Source: Streptacidiphilus melanogenes (GTDB lineage: Bacteria; Actinomycetota; Actinomycetes; Streptomycetales; Streptomycetaceae). From it: DNA of 32,171 nucleotides. How positions within the stretch are numbered: the stretch's first letter is position 1; each line of letters opens with the position of its first letter. Location: the NCBI RefSeq assembly GCF_000787835.1, contig NZ_BBPP01000064.1:1-32171 (forward strand). The letters are read 5' to 3'. Position numbers and translations under genes: made by a program. Of this stretch, positions 8,116 through 15,709 are shown one piece after another. The notes under the pieces are model-generated. The model worked only from the letters and a program-made list of their open reading frames with translations. It was not told where the DNA came from and searched no databases.

Positions 8116-9003
8116 TCAGCCCTTCGCGTCCTGGGCCACGGCCTCACGGTAGAGATCGCCGACGCGGTCGCCGAAGTACGAACTGTACGAGATGTCGTCC
8201 GTGTACCCGCCGGTCTCGAAGCCGCCGATCACCCCGATGACCGTGCCCTCGTCGTGGGTCGGGCCGCCCTGGCCCGGGATCAGCCACGGACTGCCGCTGG
8301 TGCCGTCGCTGTAGCCGGTGCAGTCGATCCTCATCTGCGTCGTGCTGAAGCGGTCGACCAGGTCCGAGCAGGTGATCGGCAGATCCGTCGAGCCCGGATA
8401 GCCCGTCATGGTGACGACGTGGTCGAAACCCTCGTCGACGGCGAGGCGGTTGGCGCCCAGCGTCTGCTGGACGGTGCGGCCGTTCACGGGGGCGACCAGG
8501 GCGAACGCGACGTCGACGTCGGCGTCGCCGCCGTCCGTCCAGGACGGGTCCTCGAAGGTGCGGGTGATCGGCCAGACGCCGTGCGGGGCCGAGCCGTCCC
8601 GGTAGCCGGGGACGAAGACCTTGTCGCCGTCGTCGCCGCTGAGGCAGTGCGCGGCCGTGACGATCATGTTGCCCTTGGGGCTGTCGATCACGCTGGCCGT
8701 GCAGTAGTGGGTGCCGTCGATCCCGCCGGTGAAGACGGCTCCCACACGGTCGCTGATCCGGTCCGCGGAGGCGATGCGCGAGGTGCCGAGCGCCCCGGAG
8801 GGGGAGGCGGCGCCGGTGGCGCCGGCGAGGGCCAGGGCCACCAGCCAGGCCACGGCCGCGACCGTGGGACGTCGGCGCGGGGTCGGAGGCTCGCCCCCGT
8901 CGACGGGGGCGGCGGGAGGAGCGCCGTCGAGATCGGCGTCCTCTGCGGAGTGCGGGGCGGGGATCAGCGGGACCTCGCAGTGCGAAGGGGAGGTTGGGCA
9001 CAT
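8116..9003 (-). CDS. Secreted or membrane-anchored trypsin-like serine protease (paralogue)
   Basis: A 295-residue S1-type serine protease, second copy of the family at 3395-4420. The N-terminus is a ~45-residue Pro/Asp/Glu-rich cytoplasmic stretch followed by [24 protein letters not shown], a signal peptide or anchor of unusual length. Catalytic residues are H119 (IVTAAHC), D164 (DVDVAFALV) and S236 (DGTSGSPW). Cys pairs YC...AAHC and ITC...IDC match the paralogue, as does the end [25 protein letters not shown]. Unlike the first copy there is no lipobox. ATG 9003 has only a weak GGG upstream; an internal Met/Val start close to the hydrophobic segment cannot be excluded. The promoter region abuts the ArsR operator region at 9020-9090, so co-regulation is possible but unproven. 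Confidence 0.85.
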   Translation of the reverse strand: MCPTSPSHCEVPLIPAPHSAEDADLDGAPPAAPVDGGEPPTPRRRPTVAAVAWLVALALAGATGAASPSGALGTSRIASADRISDRVGAVFTGGIDGTHYCTASVIDSPKGNMIVTAAHCLSGDDGDKVFVPGYRDGSAPHGVWPITRTFEDPSWTDGGDADVDVAFALVAPVNGRTVQQTLGANRLAVDEGFDHVVTMTGYPGSTDLPITCSDLVDRFSTTQMRIDCTGYSDGTSGSPWLIPGQGGPTHDEGTVIGVIGGFETGGYTDDISYSSYFGDRVGDLYREAVAQDAKG

Positions 9004-9060
9004 GCTGCCCTGCCGTTGCCGCTGGTCACAAGGTGCACCCGTGGGAATTTAAGCGATGGC

Positions 9061-9090
9061 TTGACATGTGACCAGAAGGTCACCTATTTT
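9061..9090 (+). promoter_or_regulatory. Promoter with embedded palindromic operator for the ArsR-SRPBCC gene
   Basis: A near-consensus promoter, TTGACA (9061-9066) and TATTTT (9085-9090) with an 18-base spacer. The spacer contains the perfect dyad GTGACC-AGAA-GGTCAC (9068-9083). Transcription would begin at the GTG start codon 9097. A further half-site GGTCAC (9024-9029) and the palindrome GGTGCACC (9032-9039) lie upstream. Occupation of the dyad would block RNA polymerase, so autorepression is the simple reading. Confidence 0.75.
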
Positions 9091-9096
9091 GCTGAT

Positions 9097-9855
9097 GTGG
9101 ACGAGGTCTTCAAAGCCCTGGCCGACCCCACCCGGCGTGCCCTTCTCGACGCGCTGTACGAACGGGACGGCCAGACGCTGAGTGCGCTGGAAGCGCGGTT
9201 CGAGACGAGTCGCTTCGCTGTGATGAAGCACCTCAAGCAGTTGGAAGAGGCCGGCCTGGTCGTCACCCGACGCCAGGGCCGGGAGAAGCTGCACTTTCTG
9301 AACCCCGTCCCGATCCGGTTGGTCCACGACCGGTGGGTCAGCAAGTACGCCGAGCCCTGGGCGGCTGCGCTCAGCGGCCTCAAGCGCGATCTGGAGTCCA
9401 CCATGGAGAAGGTCTTCGAGATCTATGTCCGCACCACCCCGGAGCGGCTCTGGGAGGCGATCACGGATCCCGCGATCCGTGCCAAGTACAACTTCGGAGC
9501 CGGCATGATCGGGAAGCTCGAGCCGGGCGCCCCGTTCACGATGTCCGCCCCCGGCGCCCCTACGCCGCTCGGCGAGGGCGTCACCCTGGAGGTCGATCCG
9601 CCCCGCCGCCTGGTCCAGAGCATGACGGCGTTGTGGAGCGACGAGGTGAAGGCCGAGGGCACGTCCCGGGTCACCTGGGAGATCGAGCCGGTCGGCGATT
9701 CCTGTCGGCTCACCGTCACCCACGACCAGCTCCGCGAGGGTGCCAACGACCAGCTGTACGGCGGCTGGCCGATGATACTGTCGGGCCTGAAGACCTGGCT
9801 CGAGACGGGCGAGGTACTGACCACCCCTGGCTCACTGATGTACGGTCACGGCTGA
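9097..9855 (+). CDS. ArsR-type regulator fused to SRPBCC (AHSA1-like) domain
   Basis: A 252-residue two-domain protein. Residues 1-~95 form an ArsR winged helix (VFKALADPTRRALLDALYERDGQ, then the recognition region FETSRFAVMKHLKQLEEAGLVV and the wing TRRQGREKLHFLN). Residues ~108-240 form an SRPBCC/AHSA1 fold (MEKVFEIYVRTTPERLWEAITDP, GEGVTLEVDPPRRLVQSM, WEIEPVGDSCRLTVTHD, GGWPMILSGLKTWLETGE). The HTH half has no cysteine, so it is not a classic metal sensor; the SRPBCC cavity presumably binds a hydrophobic small molecule or lipid and gates DNA binding. GTG 9097 lies six bases after a TATTTT -10, with no Shine-Dalgarno, so the message is leaderless. The operator inside the promoter argues for autoregulation. 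Such fusions are known in actinobacteria; the ligand is not known to me. Confidence 0.88.
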   Translation: MDEVFKALADPTRRALLDALYERDGQTLSALEARFETSRFAVMKHLKQLEEAGLVVTRRQGREKLHFLNPVPIRLVHDRWVSKYAEPWAAALSGLKRDLESTMEKVFEIYVRTTPERLWEAITDPAIRAKYNFGAGMIGKLEPGAPFTMSAPGAPTPLGEGVTLEVDPPRRLVQSMTALWSDEVKAEGTSRVTWEIEPVGDSCRLTVTHDQLREGANDQLYGGWPMILSGLKTWLETGEVLTTPGSLMYGHG

Positions 9856-10046
9856 CGGGCGTCCCCCGTCCGCCCCACGGTCGCTGTGGTCCTCGTGGCC
9901 CACGCGGTCCGTGCGGCTCGAGGGACTTTCGACCCTTGCGGGACCTTCGCCTCTTGGAGGAACGGCCGCGGCCGGGGAGGCTGGAGAGGTACAGGGCCCT
10001 GCCGAGGAACGGGCCGCTCCCCGGATAGGAGGGACGATCCCCTTCC

Positions 10047-10715
10047 GTGACCGCACACTCGTCCGCACCTGCCGTGCTCACCGTCGACGCCGTCCTCTTC
10101 GACAATGACGGCACCCTGATCGACTCGGTGGGCTCGGTCCGTCGTTCCTGGGCCCGCTGGGCTCAGGAAGCCGGTCTGGCTCAGGAGCGGCTCGAGGAGG
10201 TGGGCTACCTCGGCCGCCGCGTCCACGAGGTGATCGGCGAACTCCTGCCGGAGCCGCAGGTGGCGGCCGCCGCCGAACGGGTCCAGCAGCTGGAGTTGGC
10301 GGACGCTCCGAACAGCAGACTGCTCCCGGGCGCGGAGGAACTGCTCTCGGCGTTGCCCAGAGACCGCTGGGCGGTGGTCACCGCCGCGACCAGGACGCTC
10401 GCCCTGCGCCGCTTCTCCACGCTGGGCCTGACCGTGCCGATGCTGGTCGGCGCCGAGGACGTCCACCGCGGTCACCCCGACCCGGAGGCCTTCCTGACCG
10501 CGGCGGACCGCCTGGGCGTGGAGCCGGCCCGCTGTCTGGTGGTCGAGGACGCGCCCGCCGGCCTCGCCGCGGGCCGTGCCGCCGGGATGCGCACCCTCGC
10601 CCTCGCGACCAGCCATGACCCGGTCGACCTGGAGGCGGACGTCATGATCGCCGACCTCTCCCAGGTCCGCCCCCTGGTCGAACGCGACGGCTCGCTGGCA
10701 CTGCTGATCGGCTGA
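10047..10715 (+). CDS. HAD-superfamily phosphatase/phosphohexomutase-like hydrolase
   Basis: A 222-residue HAD subfamily IA enzyme. Motif I is FDNDGTLIDS (nucleophile D19, D21), motif II is VVTAAT, motif IV VVEDAPAGLAAGRAAGM; the cap domain lies at about residues 30-95. The motif III position reads RGHPDPEAF where most members have GKPxPE, so the catalytic lysine is replaced by His or taken over by the neighbouring Arg. Length and cap type fit sugar-phosphate phosphatases (glycerol-3-phosphatase / 2-deoxyglucose-6-phosphatase-like). GTG 10047 has AGGAGGG but at a long spacing of about 13 bases; GTG 10074 is an alternative start. The 190-base region upstream holds no other gene. It converges on the endoglucanase gene. 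Confidence 0.85.
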   Translation: MTAHSSAPAVLTVDAVLFDNDGTLIDSVGSVRRSWARWAQEAGLAQERLEEVGYLGRRVHEVIGELLPEPQVAAAAERVQQLELADAPNSRLLPGAEELLSALPRDRWAVVTAATRTLALRRFSTLGLTVPMLVGAEDVHRGHPDPEAFLTAADRLGVEPARCLVVEDAPAGLAAGRAAGMRTLALATSHDPVDLEADVMIADLSQVRPLVERDGSLALLIG

Positions 10716-10777
10716 CGGCACGGCCCGCGTCGCGCCGCACCGGGCGCGGGCGCGCCCGCACGGAGCCCGACGTCGGA

Positions 10778-12313
10778 TCAGCTGAGCGCGGCCAGGTGCG
10801 CCTTGTAGCCCGCGCCGAAGCCGGTCGGCGTCCCGTCGTAGGCGCTGATCAGGGCCGGACCGCTGGAGCAGTCCCAGGTGTTCCAGGTCCAGGCCAGGTA
10901 GGAGGCGCCGATGCCGTCGAGCCAGGGCAGCAGCGAGTCCAGGTAGCCGTGGGCGCAGTCGTTCTCGCCCAGCTCGCCGGTGACCAGCGGCACCTTGGCC
11001 GCCACGGGCGCGATCTGCGCGTTCCAGCAGGAGCTGGAGCTGCAGGCGTTGAAGTTGTACGAGTGCCAGGACGCCGCGATGTTGCCGGTCGGGTCGGAGG
11101 GCTCGTACGCCAGCCACTGGGTGAGGTCGTTGGAGTAGGCGAGACCGCCCAGCATGACCACGTTGGTCGCGCCGGTGCCGCGCACGGCGTTGTCGAGGGA
11201 CTGCATGCCCGCGACGGTGTAGCCGATGCCCGGGCAGGTGCCGCCGTCCCGCCAGCAGGTCCAGCCGCCGGTCTCACTGCCGGTCGCCCGGTCCGGGTAG
11301 GGCTCGTTGAACAGGTCGAAGACGACGGCGTTGTCGCCCTTGAAGGTCGAGGCGACCGAGGTCCAGAACGGCACCGCGCCCGCCGCGTCCGGCATGGGCT
11401 TCTGGCACACCGCCGTCGCACCGGAGCAGCCGGAGGAGTTGCCGGTGTAGGCGCCGTCGGTCCAGTGCAGGTCGAGGATGACGTTCAGGCCGTTCCGCTC
11501 CAGCAGGGCGACGTAGGTCTTGATGGCCGCGATGTAGTCGGTCCCTGAGTAGGCGGGGTTGACGCCGTTGGTGCCGAGCCAGCAGTCCTCGTTGAGCGGC
11601 ACCCGGACGGCGTTGATGTGCCACGAGGTCATCGCCGAGACCGACGTCTGGTCGACGGGTCCGTCGAAGATGCCGGTGTTCTGGACGCAGGCGAACTCGG
11701 AGCCGGACCGGTCGACACCGCGCAGGGTGACGGTCCGTCCGCTCGCGTCGACGAGGTGGTTGCCGGACACGTGCAGCGCGGGCGCGGCGCCCGGGGATCC
11801 CGTCGGGCTCGACGTCGGGCTCCCGGACGTGCTCGGCGACGTGCTCGGGCTGGAGCTCGGCGAGGCGCTGCCGCCGCACGCGACGCCGTTGACGGTGAAG
11901 GACGTCGGGGCGGTGTTCACGCCCGAGTAGCCGAAGTTGGCGTCCGTCGTGTACGAGGCTCCGGGTGTGATGGTGGTGGCCCAGCTGGGCGCGGTGACCG
12001 TCACGGCGCTGCCCGCCTGGCTCCAGGTGCCGTTCCAGCCGGACTGGAGCGTCTGGTTGCCGCTGTAACCGTAGCCGAGGCTCCAGGAGGCGAGCGCTGC
12101 GGTGCCGGTGTCCGTGATGGTGATCGCGGCGGTGAAGCCGGTGCCCCAGTCGTTGCTGACGGCGTAGGAGACGCTGCAGGCCGCCGAGGCGCCGGCGGCC
12201 GGTGTCGGCGTCGCGGCGGTCGCGGTGAGCGGGACGACGGCGGCGGTGAAGCCGCCGAGTGCGGCGGCGACGGCCGCCAGCTGAGTATGCGGGCGCATGG
12301 CGCGAAGACGCAT
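10778..12313 (-). CDS. Secreted GH5 endoglucanase with N-terminal CBM2
   Basis: Extracellular cellulase of 511 residues cutting internal beta-1,4-glucan bonds. ATG 12313 has AAGGAG (12329-12324) ten bases upstream. Order of parts: signal peptide (about 1-33, cleavage near TATAA), CBM2 cellulose-binding module (46-146, bounded by cysteines, with exposed Trp in DWGTGF, SGWNGTW and APSWATT), a Ser/Thr/Pro/Gly linker (147-178), and a GH5 barrel (179-511). The acid/base is E337 in DLFNEPYPD and the nucleophile E447 in VTGELGEND; HW in DLHWTDG and WHSYN also fit clan A enzymes. It is divergent from the GH6 cellobiohydrolase, with TGGGAGCGCTCCCA boxes between them, so both are likely induced together on cellobiose. 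A TACGGT (12385-12380) is a possible -10. Confidence 0.93.
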   Translation of the reverse strand: MRLRAMRPHTQLAAVAAALGGFTAAVVPLTATAATPTPAAGASAACSVSYAVSNDWGTGFTAAITITDTGTAALASWSLGYGYSGNQTLQSGWNGTWSQAGSAVTVTAPSWATTITPGASYTTDANFGYSGVNTAPTSFTVNGVACGGSASPSSSPSTSPSTSGSPTSSPTGSPGAAPALHVSGNHLVDASGRTVTLRGVDRSGSEFACVQNTGIFDGPVDQTSVSAMTSWHINAVRVPLNEDCWLGTNGVNPAYSGTDYIAAIKTYVALLERNGLNVILDLHWTDGAYTGNSSGCSGATAVCQKPMPDAAGAVPFWTSVASTFKGDNAVVFDLFNEPYPDRATGSETGGWTCWRDGGTCPGIGYTVAGMQSLDNAVRGTGATNVVMLGGLAYSNDLTQWLAYEPSDPTGNIAASWHSYNFNACSSSSCWNAQIAPVAAKVPLVTGELGENDCAHGYLDSLLPWLDGIGASYLAWTWNTWDCSSGPALISAYDGTPTGFGAGYKAHLAALS

Positions 12314-12457
12314 GGAAGGCACGCTCCTTGACGGTGGGTGGTTCCGGAGGAGGAGTGCTCCCTGTGCTGCCCGGCCGACACCGTAGCGGAGCCGACAGCG
12401 GGCCGACAGCCCCCAGGCGTAGTCGCCGTGGAATTTACCCGAACACCGACAAGGCAC

Positions 12458-12486
12458 TTGACGCCGCGTCAGGAGCTGCCAACGAT
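12458..12486 (+). promoter_or_regulatory. Promoter of the GH6 cellulase gene
   Basis: TTGACG (12458-12463) and AACGAT (12481-12486) are separated by 17 bases. The first CebR-type box begins at the very next base, so it would cover the transcription start. The -10 is a weak match. The -35 overlaps a TGACG-CCG-CGTCA dyad. Confidence 0.5.
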
Positions 12487-12500
12487 TGGGAGCGCTCCCA
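12487..12500. promoter_or_regulatory. CebR-type operator, site 1
   Basis: TGGGAGCGCTCCCA is a perfect 14-bp palindrome identical to the box bound by the cellulose-utilisation repressor CebR in Streptomyces. It sits directly downstream of the predicted -10 of the GH6 gene and about 170 bases upstream of the GH5 gene on the other strand. Confidence 0.9.
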
Positions 12501-12574
12501 TGTGCTGCCCGAGCCCTTCAGGTGCGCCCCTGCTCTCCGTGCGGGCGTCCTGCGAGGGAATCCCCCTTCGGATC

Positions 12575-12588
12575 TGGGATCGCTCCCA
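12575..12588. promoter_or_regulatory. CebR-type operator, site 2
   Basis: TGGGATCGCTCCCA differs from site 1 at one base. It lies 20 bases before the GH6 start codon and just before the AAAGG ribosome-binding site, so a bound repressor would form a roadblock or a loop with site 1, 88 bases away. Confidence 0.85.
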
Positions 12589-12608
12589 GGGACAGAAAGG
12601 TATCCACC

Positions 12609-14621
12609 GTGGCGCATCCACCCCTGCGCAGACGCCGCCGGATCGCGGCCGTGGCCGCGACGTTGGGCATGGCCTGGCTGGTCGTCCCGCTCGCCACCGC
12701 CCCGTCCGCCCACGCCGCCGTGACCCATCTGGCCAACCCGTTCGTCGGAGCCACCCCGTACCTCAACCCCGACTACGTCGGCGAGGTCACCACCCAGGCC
12801 AAGGCCGACGGCGGCACGCTCGGCACGGCCGAGGCCAAGGTCGCCGGCTACCAGACCGCGATCTGGATGGACCACATCGGCGCGATCGCCGGTGACAGCA
12901 CCCACCTGGGTCTGCAGGCCCAGCTCGACAACGCCGTGGCCGACGGGGACAACCTCTTCGAGGTGGTCGTCTACGACCTCCCCGGACGCGACTGCGCCGC
13001 GCTCGCCTCCAACGGCGAGATCCCGGCGACTGCCGCCGGTCTCACCGAGTACGAGTCGCAGTACATCGACCCGATCGCCTCGATCCTGGGCAACAGCAAG
13101 TACGCCGGCATCCGGATCGCCGCGATCATCGAGCCGGACTCGCTGCCCAACGCCGTCACCAACCAGAGCAAGAGCGCCTGCGCGACGGCCACGCCCTACT
13201 ACGAGACCGGCGTCGAGTACGCGCTCAACAAGCTGCACGCGATCCCGAACGTCTACGACTACCTGGACATCGGCCACTCCGGCTGGCTCGGCTGGTCCAG
13301 TAACATGACCCCGGCGGCGCAGGAGTTCGCCAAGGTCGCCAAGGCCACCACCGCGGGTGTGGCCAGTGTCGACGGCTTCATCAGCGACACCGCCAACACC
13401 ACACCGCTGGACGAGCCGTTCCTGCCCAACTCCACGCTCCAGGTGGGCGGCCAGCCAATCGACTCGGCCAAGTTCTACCAGTACAACCCCGAGTTGGACG
13501 AGCACCACTACGACGAGGACATGCACGCCGCGCTGGTCGCCCAGGGCTTCCCGAGCAGCGTCGGCATGATCGTCGACACCTCGCGCAACGGCTGGGGCGG
13601 CTCGGCCCGGCCCACCGCGCTCAACGGGGCGCCCACCACCGTCGACGCGTACGTGGCCGCGAACAAGGTCGACCAGCGGCCGTTCCGCGGTGACTGGTGC
13701 AACGTCAACGGCGCGGGCATCGGCGCCCGGCCGCAGGCGCAGCCGTACGGGAGCAGCGACCCGATCATCGCCTTCGTCTGGGTCAAGCCGCCGGGCGAGT
13801 CCGACGGCGACTACCCGACGGCCACGCACGCCCATGGCGACCCGCACTGCGACCCGAACGGCACCCAGACCGACGGCAACGGCGGCACCTACCCGACCGA
13901 CGCCATCCCGGGCTACGACGTCCCAGCCGGCCAGTGGTTCGCCGCCCAGTTCCAGCAGCTGGTGACGAACGCCTTCCCGAGCCTGGGCGCCTCCTCCGGC
14001 GGCGGCGACACCACCCCGCCCAGCACGCCGACCGGACTGACCGTCACCGGCACCACCAGCAGCAGCGTCTCGCTGTCCTGGACGGCCTCGACCGACAACG
14101 TCGGCGTCACGGCGTACAGCGTGTACCGGGGCGGCGCCAAGGTCGCCACGGTGACCAGCGGCACCAGCTACACCGACACCGGCCTGACGGCGTCCACCGG
14201 CTACACCTACACCGTCACCGCGCAGGACGCGGCGGGCAACGTCTCGGCGGCTTCGGCAGCCGTGACCGGCACGACGTCGGCCTCGGGCGGCGGCACGGGC
14301 GGTGGTACCGGAGGCGGGAGCGGCTGCACCGCGAGCTACACCGTCAGCAGCGACTGGGGCAGCGGCTTCAACGCCAACGTCACCGTCACCAACAACGGAA
14401 CGGCGGCGACCACGGGCTGGAAGGTCACCTGGTCGTTCGGCGGCAACCAGACGGTCTCGAACATGTGGAACGCGGGCTACACCCAGAGCGGGGCGAGTGT
14501 GACCGCCGCCAACATGTCCTACAACGGTGCGCTCGCGGCCGGAGGCAACACCAGCTTCGGGTTCGGTGCGACGTACAGCGGTACCAACGCCGTTCCGACG
14601 CTCACCTGCACGGCCTCCTGA
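12609..14621 (+). CDS. Secreted GH6 cellobiohydrolase with Fn3 and CBM2 modules
   Basis: Extracellular exo-acting cellulase of 670 residues, releasing cellobiose from chain ends. GTG 12609 has AAAGG eight bases upstream and opens a clear signal peptide (RRRRR, hydrophobic core, cleavage after AHA36). The GH6 barrel spans about 40-460: YDLPGRDC with D128 and IIEPDSL with D177 are the conserved catalytic aspartates. The long loop segments around AHGDPHCDPNGTQ fit the tunnel-forming exoglucanases (T. fusca Cel6B type) rather than endoglucanases. An Fn3 domain (467 to ~555, starting TTPPSTPTGLTV) and a Gly/Thr linker lead to a C-terminal CBM2 (573-670). It is divergent from the GH5 gene and controlled by CebR-type boxes at 12487 and 12575; a strong hairpin terminator follows. 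Confidence 0.95.
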   Translation: MAHPPLRRRRRIAAVAATLGMAWLVVPLATAPSAHAAVTHLANPFVGATPYLNPDYVGEVTTQAKADGGTLGTAEAKVAGYQTAIWMDHIGAIAGDSTHLGLQAQLDNAVADGDNLFEVVVYDLPGRDCAALASNGEIPATAAGLTEYESQYIDPIASILGNSKYAGIRIAAIIEPDSLPNAVTNQSKSACATATPYYETGVEYALNKLHAIPNVYDYLDIGHSGWLGWSSNMTPAAQEFAKVAKATTAGVASVDGFISDTANTTPLDEPFLPNSTLQVGGQPIDSAKFYQYNPELDEHHYDEDMHAALVAQGFPSSVGMIVDTSRNGWGGSARPTALNGAPTTVDAYVAANKVDQRPFRGDWCNVNGAGIGARPQAQPYGSSDPIIAFVWVKPPGESDGDYPTATHAHGDPHCDPNGTQTDGNGGTYPTDAIPGYDVPAGQWFAAQFQQLVTNAFPSLGASSGGGDTTPPSTPTGLTVTGTTSSSVSLSWTASTDNVGVTAYSVYRGGAKVATVTSGTSYTDTGLTASTGYTYTVTAQDAAGNVSAASAAVTGTTSASGGGTGGGTGGGSGCTASYTVSSDWGSGFNANVTVTNNGTAATTGWKVTWSFGGNQTVSNMWNAGYTQSGASVTAANMSYNGALAAGGNTSFGFGATYSGTNAVPTLTCTAS

Positions 14622-14642
14622 CGCGGAGACAGCGCGGCACGA

Positions 14643-14672
14643 CGGGACCCGCCCCACCGGTGGCGGGTCCCG
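14643..14672 (+). terminator. Terminator after GH6 gene
   Basis: CGGGACCCGCC (14643-14653) pairs perfectly with GGCGGGTCCCG (14662-14672) around an eight-base loop, 21 bases after the stop codon. No T-run, as usual in this GC range. Confidence 0.85.
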
Positions 14673-14731
14673 CCTTCCGTCCGCCTCGTTCCTGCGGTGA
14701 CGGGGCGAAGGATCACGGGTAGGCCGCTCTC

Positions 14732-15589
14732 ATGCGCTTCGCCTTCGAGACGTCACCGCAGGACACCACCTGGCCCGAGCTGCTCGCCGTCTGGCAGGCC
14801 GCCGACGGGATCGAGCTGTTCGAGTCGGGCTGGACCTCCGACCACTTCCACGCCACGCACGCCGCCGACCCCGCGACCCCGCGCCTGGAGGCCTGGACGA
14901 GCCTCGCCGCACTGGCCCAGGCCACCCGACGCCTGCGGCTCGGCACGCTCGTCACGGGGATCCACTACCGGCACCCGGCCGTGCTGGCGAAGATGGCCGC
15001 CACCGTGGACGTCCTTTCCGGAGGCCGCCTCGAACTCGGCGTCGGCGCGGGATGGAACGCGGAGGAGTCCCGCGCCTACGGGATCGAGCTGGGCACGCCC
15101 AAGGAGCGAAGCGACCGCTTCGAGGAGGCCTGCCAGGTGCTGACGTCCCTGCTCTCGCCCCGGCCCGCCACGACCTTCCACGGTGCGCACTACCGGCTCA
15201 CCGACGCCCGCTGCGACCCGAAACCACTCCAGCGTCCCCACCCGCCGCTCTGCGTCGGCGGCAACGGCGAGAAGCGGACCCTGCGTACCGCGGCCCGCTA
15301 CGCCCAGCACTGGAACTACGACATCGGCCCCCTCGACGGCTTCCGCCGTGCCCGCGACATCCTGCACGCCCACTGTGCGGACCTCGGCCGCGACCCGTCC
15401 GACATCCGCCTCTCCTGCCAGATCCGGCACGCGGGCGACGCCCCCGCGACCGCCGCGACGTCGGCCGCCTTCGCAGCCGAGGGCGCGCAGTTGGCGATCG
15501 TCTACCTGACCCCGCCGTACACGCCCGCCGTCCTGGAACCGCTCGCCGAGGCGCTCGCGGAGCTCGCCACCACCACGACGGGGCGGTGA
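14732..15589 (+). CDS. LLM-class (F420-dependent-type) oxidoreductase
   Basis: Luciferase-like TIM-barrel flavin or F420 enzyme of 285 residues. Landmarks: MRFAFETSPQDTTWPELLAVWQAAD at the N-terminus, ESGWTSDHFHA (the D-H-F motif typical of F420-dependent LLM proteins), TRRLRLGTLVTGIHYRHPAVLAKMAATVDVLSGGRLELGVGAGW and PPLCVGGNGEKRTLR. The GTLVTGIHYRHP segment matches the cofactor-binding non-prolyl cis-peptide region of the family. Substrate unknown. The ATG at 14732 lacks a Shine-Dalgarno; a TAGGCC six bases upstream may be a -10 for a leaderless start, though its last base deviates. It lies between the GH6 gene and the LacI regulator without an operator of its own, so a link to cellulose use is not supported. 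Confidence 0.88.
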   Translation: MRFAFETSPQDTTWPELLAVWQAADGIELFESGWTSDHFHATHAADPATPRLEAWTSLAALAQATRRLRLGTLVTGIHYRHPAVLAKMAATVDVLSGGRLELGVGAGWNAEESRAYGIELGTPKERSDRFEEACQVLTSLLSPRPATTFHGAHYRLTDARCDPKPLQRPHPPLCVGGNGEKRTLRTAARYAQHWNYDIGPLDGFRRARDILHAHCADLGRDPSDIRLSCQIRHAGDAPATAATSAAFAAEGAQLAIVYLTPPYTPAVLEPLAEALAELATTTTGR

Positions 15590-15656
15590 GGGCATCACTT
15601 CAAGAATCGAAAGCAGCAGGGACTCTTGACGGCGCTTTGTGTTCCTGGCTCCATAC

Positions 15657-15670
15657 TGGGAGCGCTCCCA
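15657..15670. promoter_or_regulatory. CebR-type operator, site 3 (regulator promoter)
   Basis: TGGGAGCGCTCCCA, flanked by C and G to give a 16-bp perfect palindrome. TTGACG at 15626-15631 is a -35 candidate, and CATACT at 15652-15657 a loosely spaced -10. The site lies 40 bases before the LacI-family start codon, implying autoregulation. Confidence 0.9.
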
Positions 15671-15709
15671 GTTGTGCGGGCCATGTCGAGAACTCAAGGA
15701 GTCGCATCC

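Noticed and set aside
8110-9096. Upstream extension of the ArsR frame to a 581-residue protein
   Set aside because: The extension is antisense to the protease gene and crosses a strong promoter and operator.
12435-14657. A 740-residue open frame on the minus strand, antisense to the GH6 cellulase gene
   Set aside because: Composition is Arg/Gly/Val-rich shadow coding of a high-GC gene; no domain, no ribosome-binding site, while the plus strand encodes a complete GH6-Fn3-CBM2 enzyme.
14732-15589. LLM oxidoreductase as part of the cellulose regulon
   Set aside because: It lies behind a strong terminator, has no CebR-type box of its own and has no known role in cellulose breakdown.
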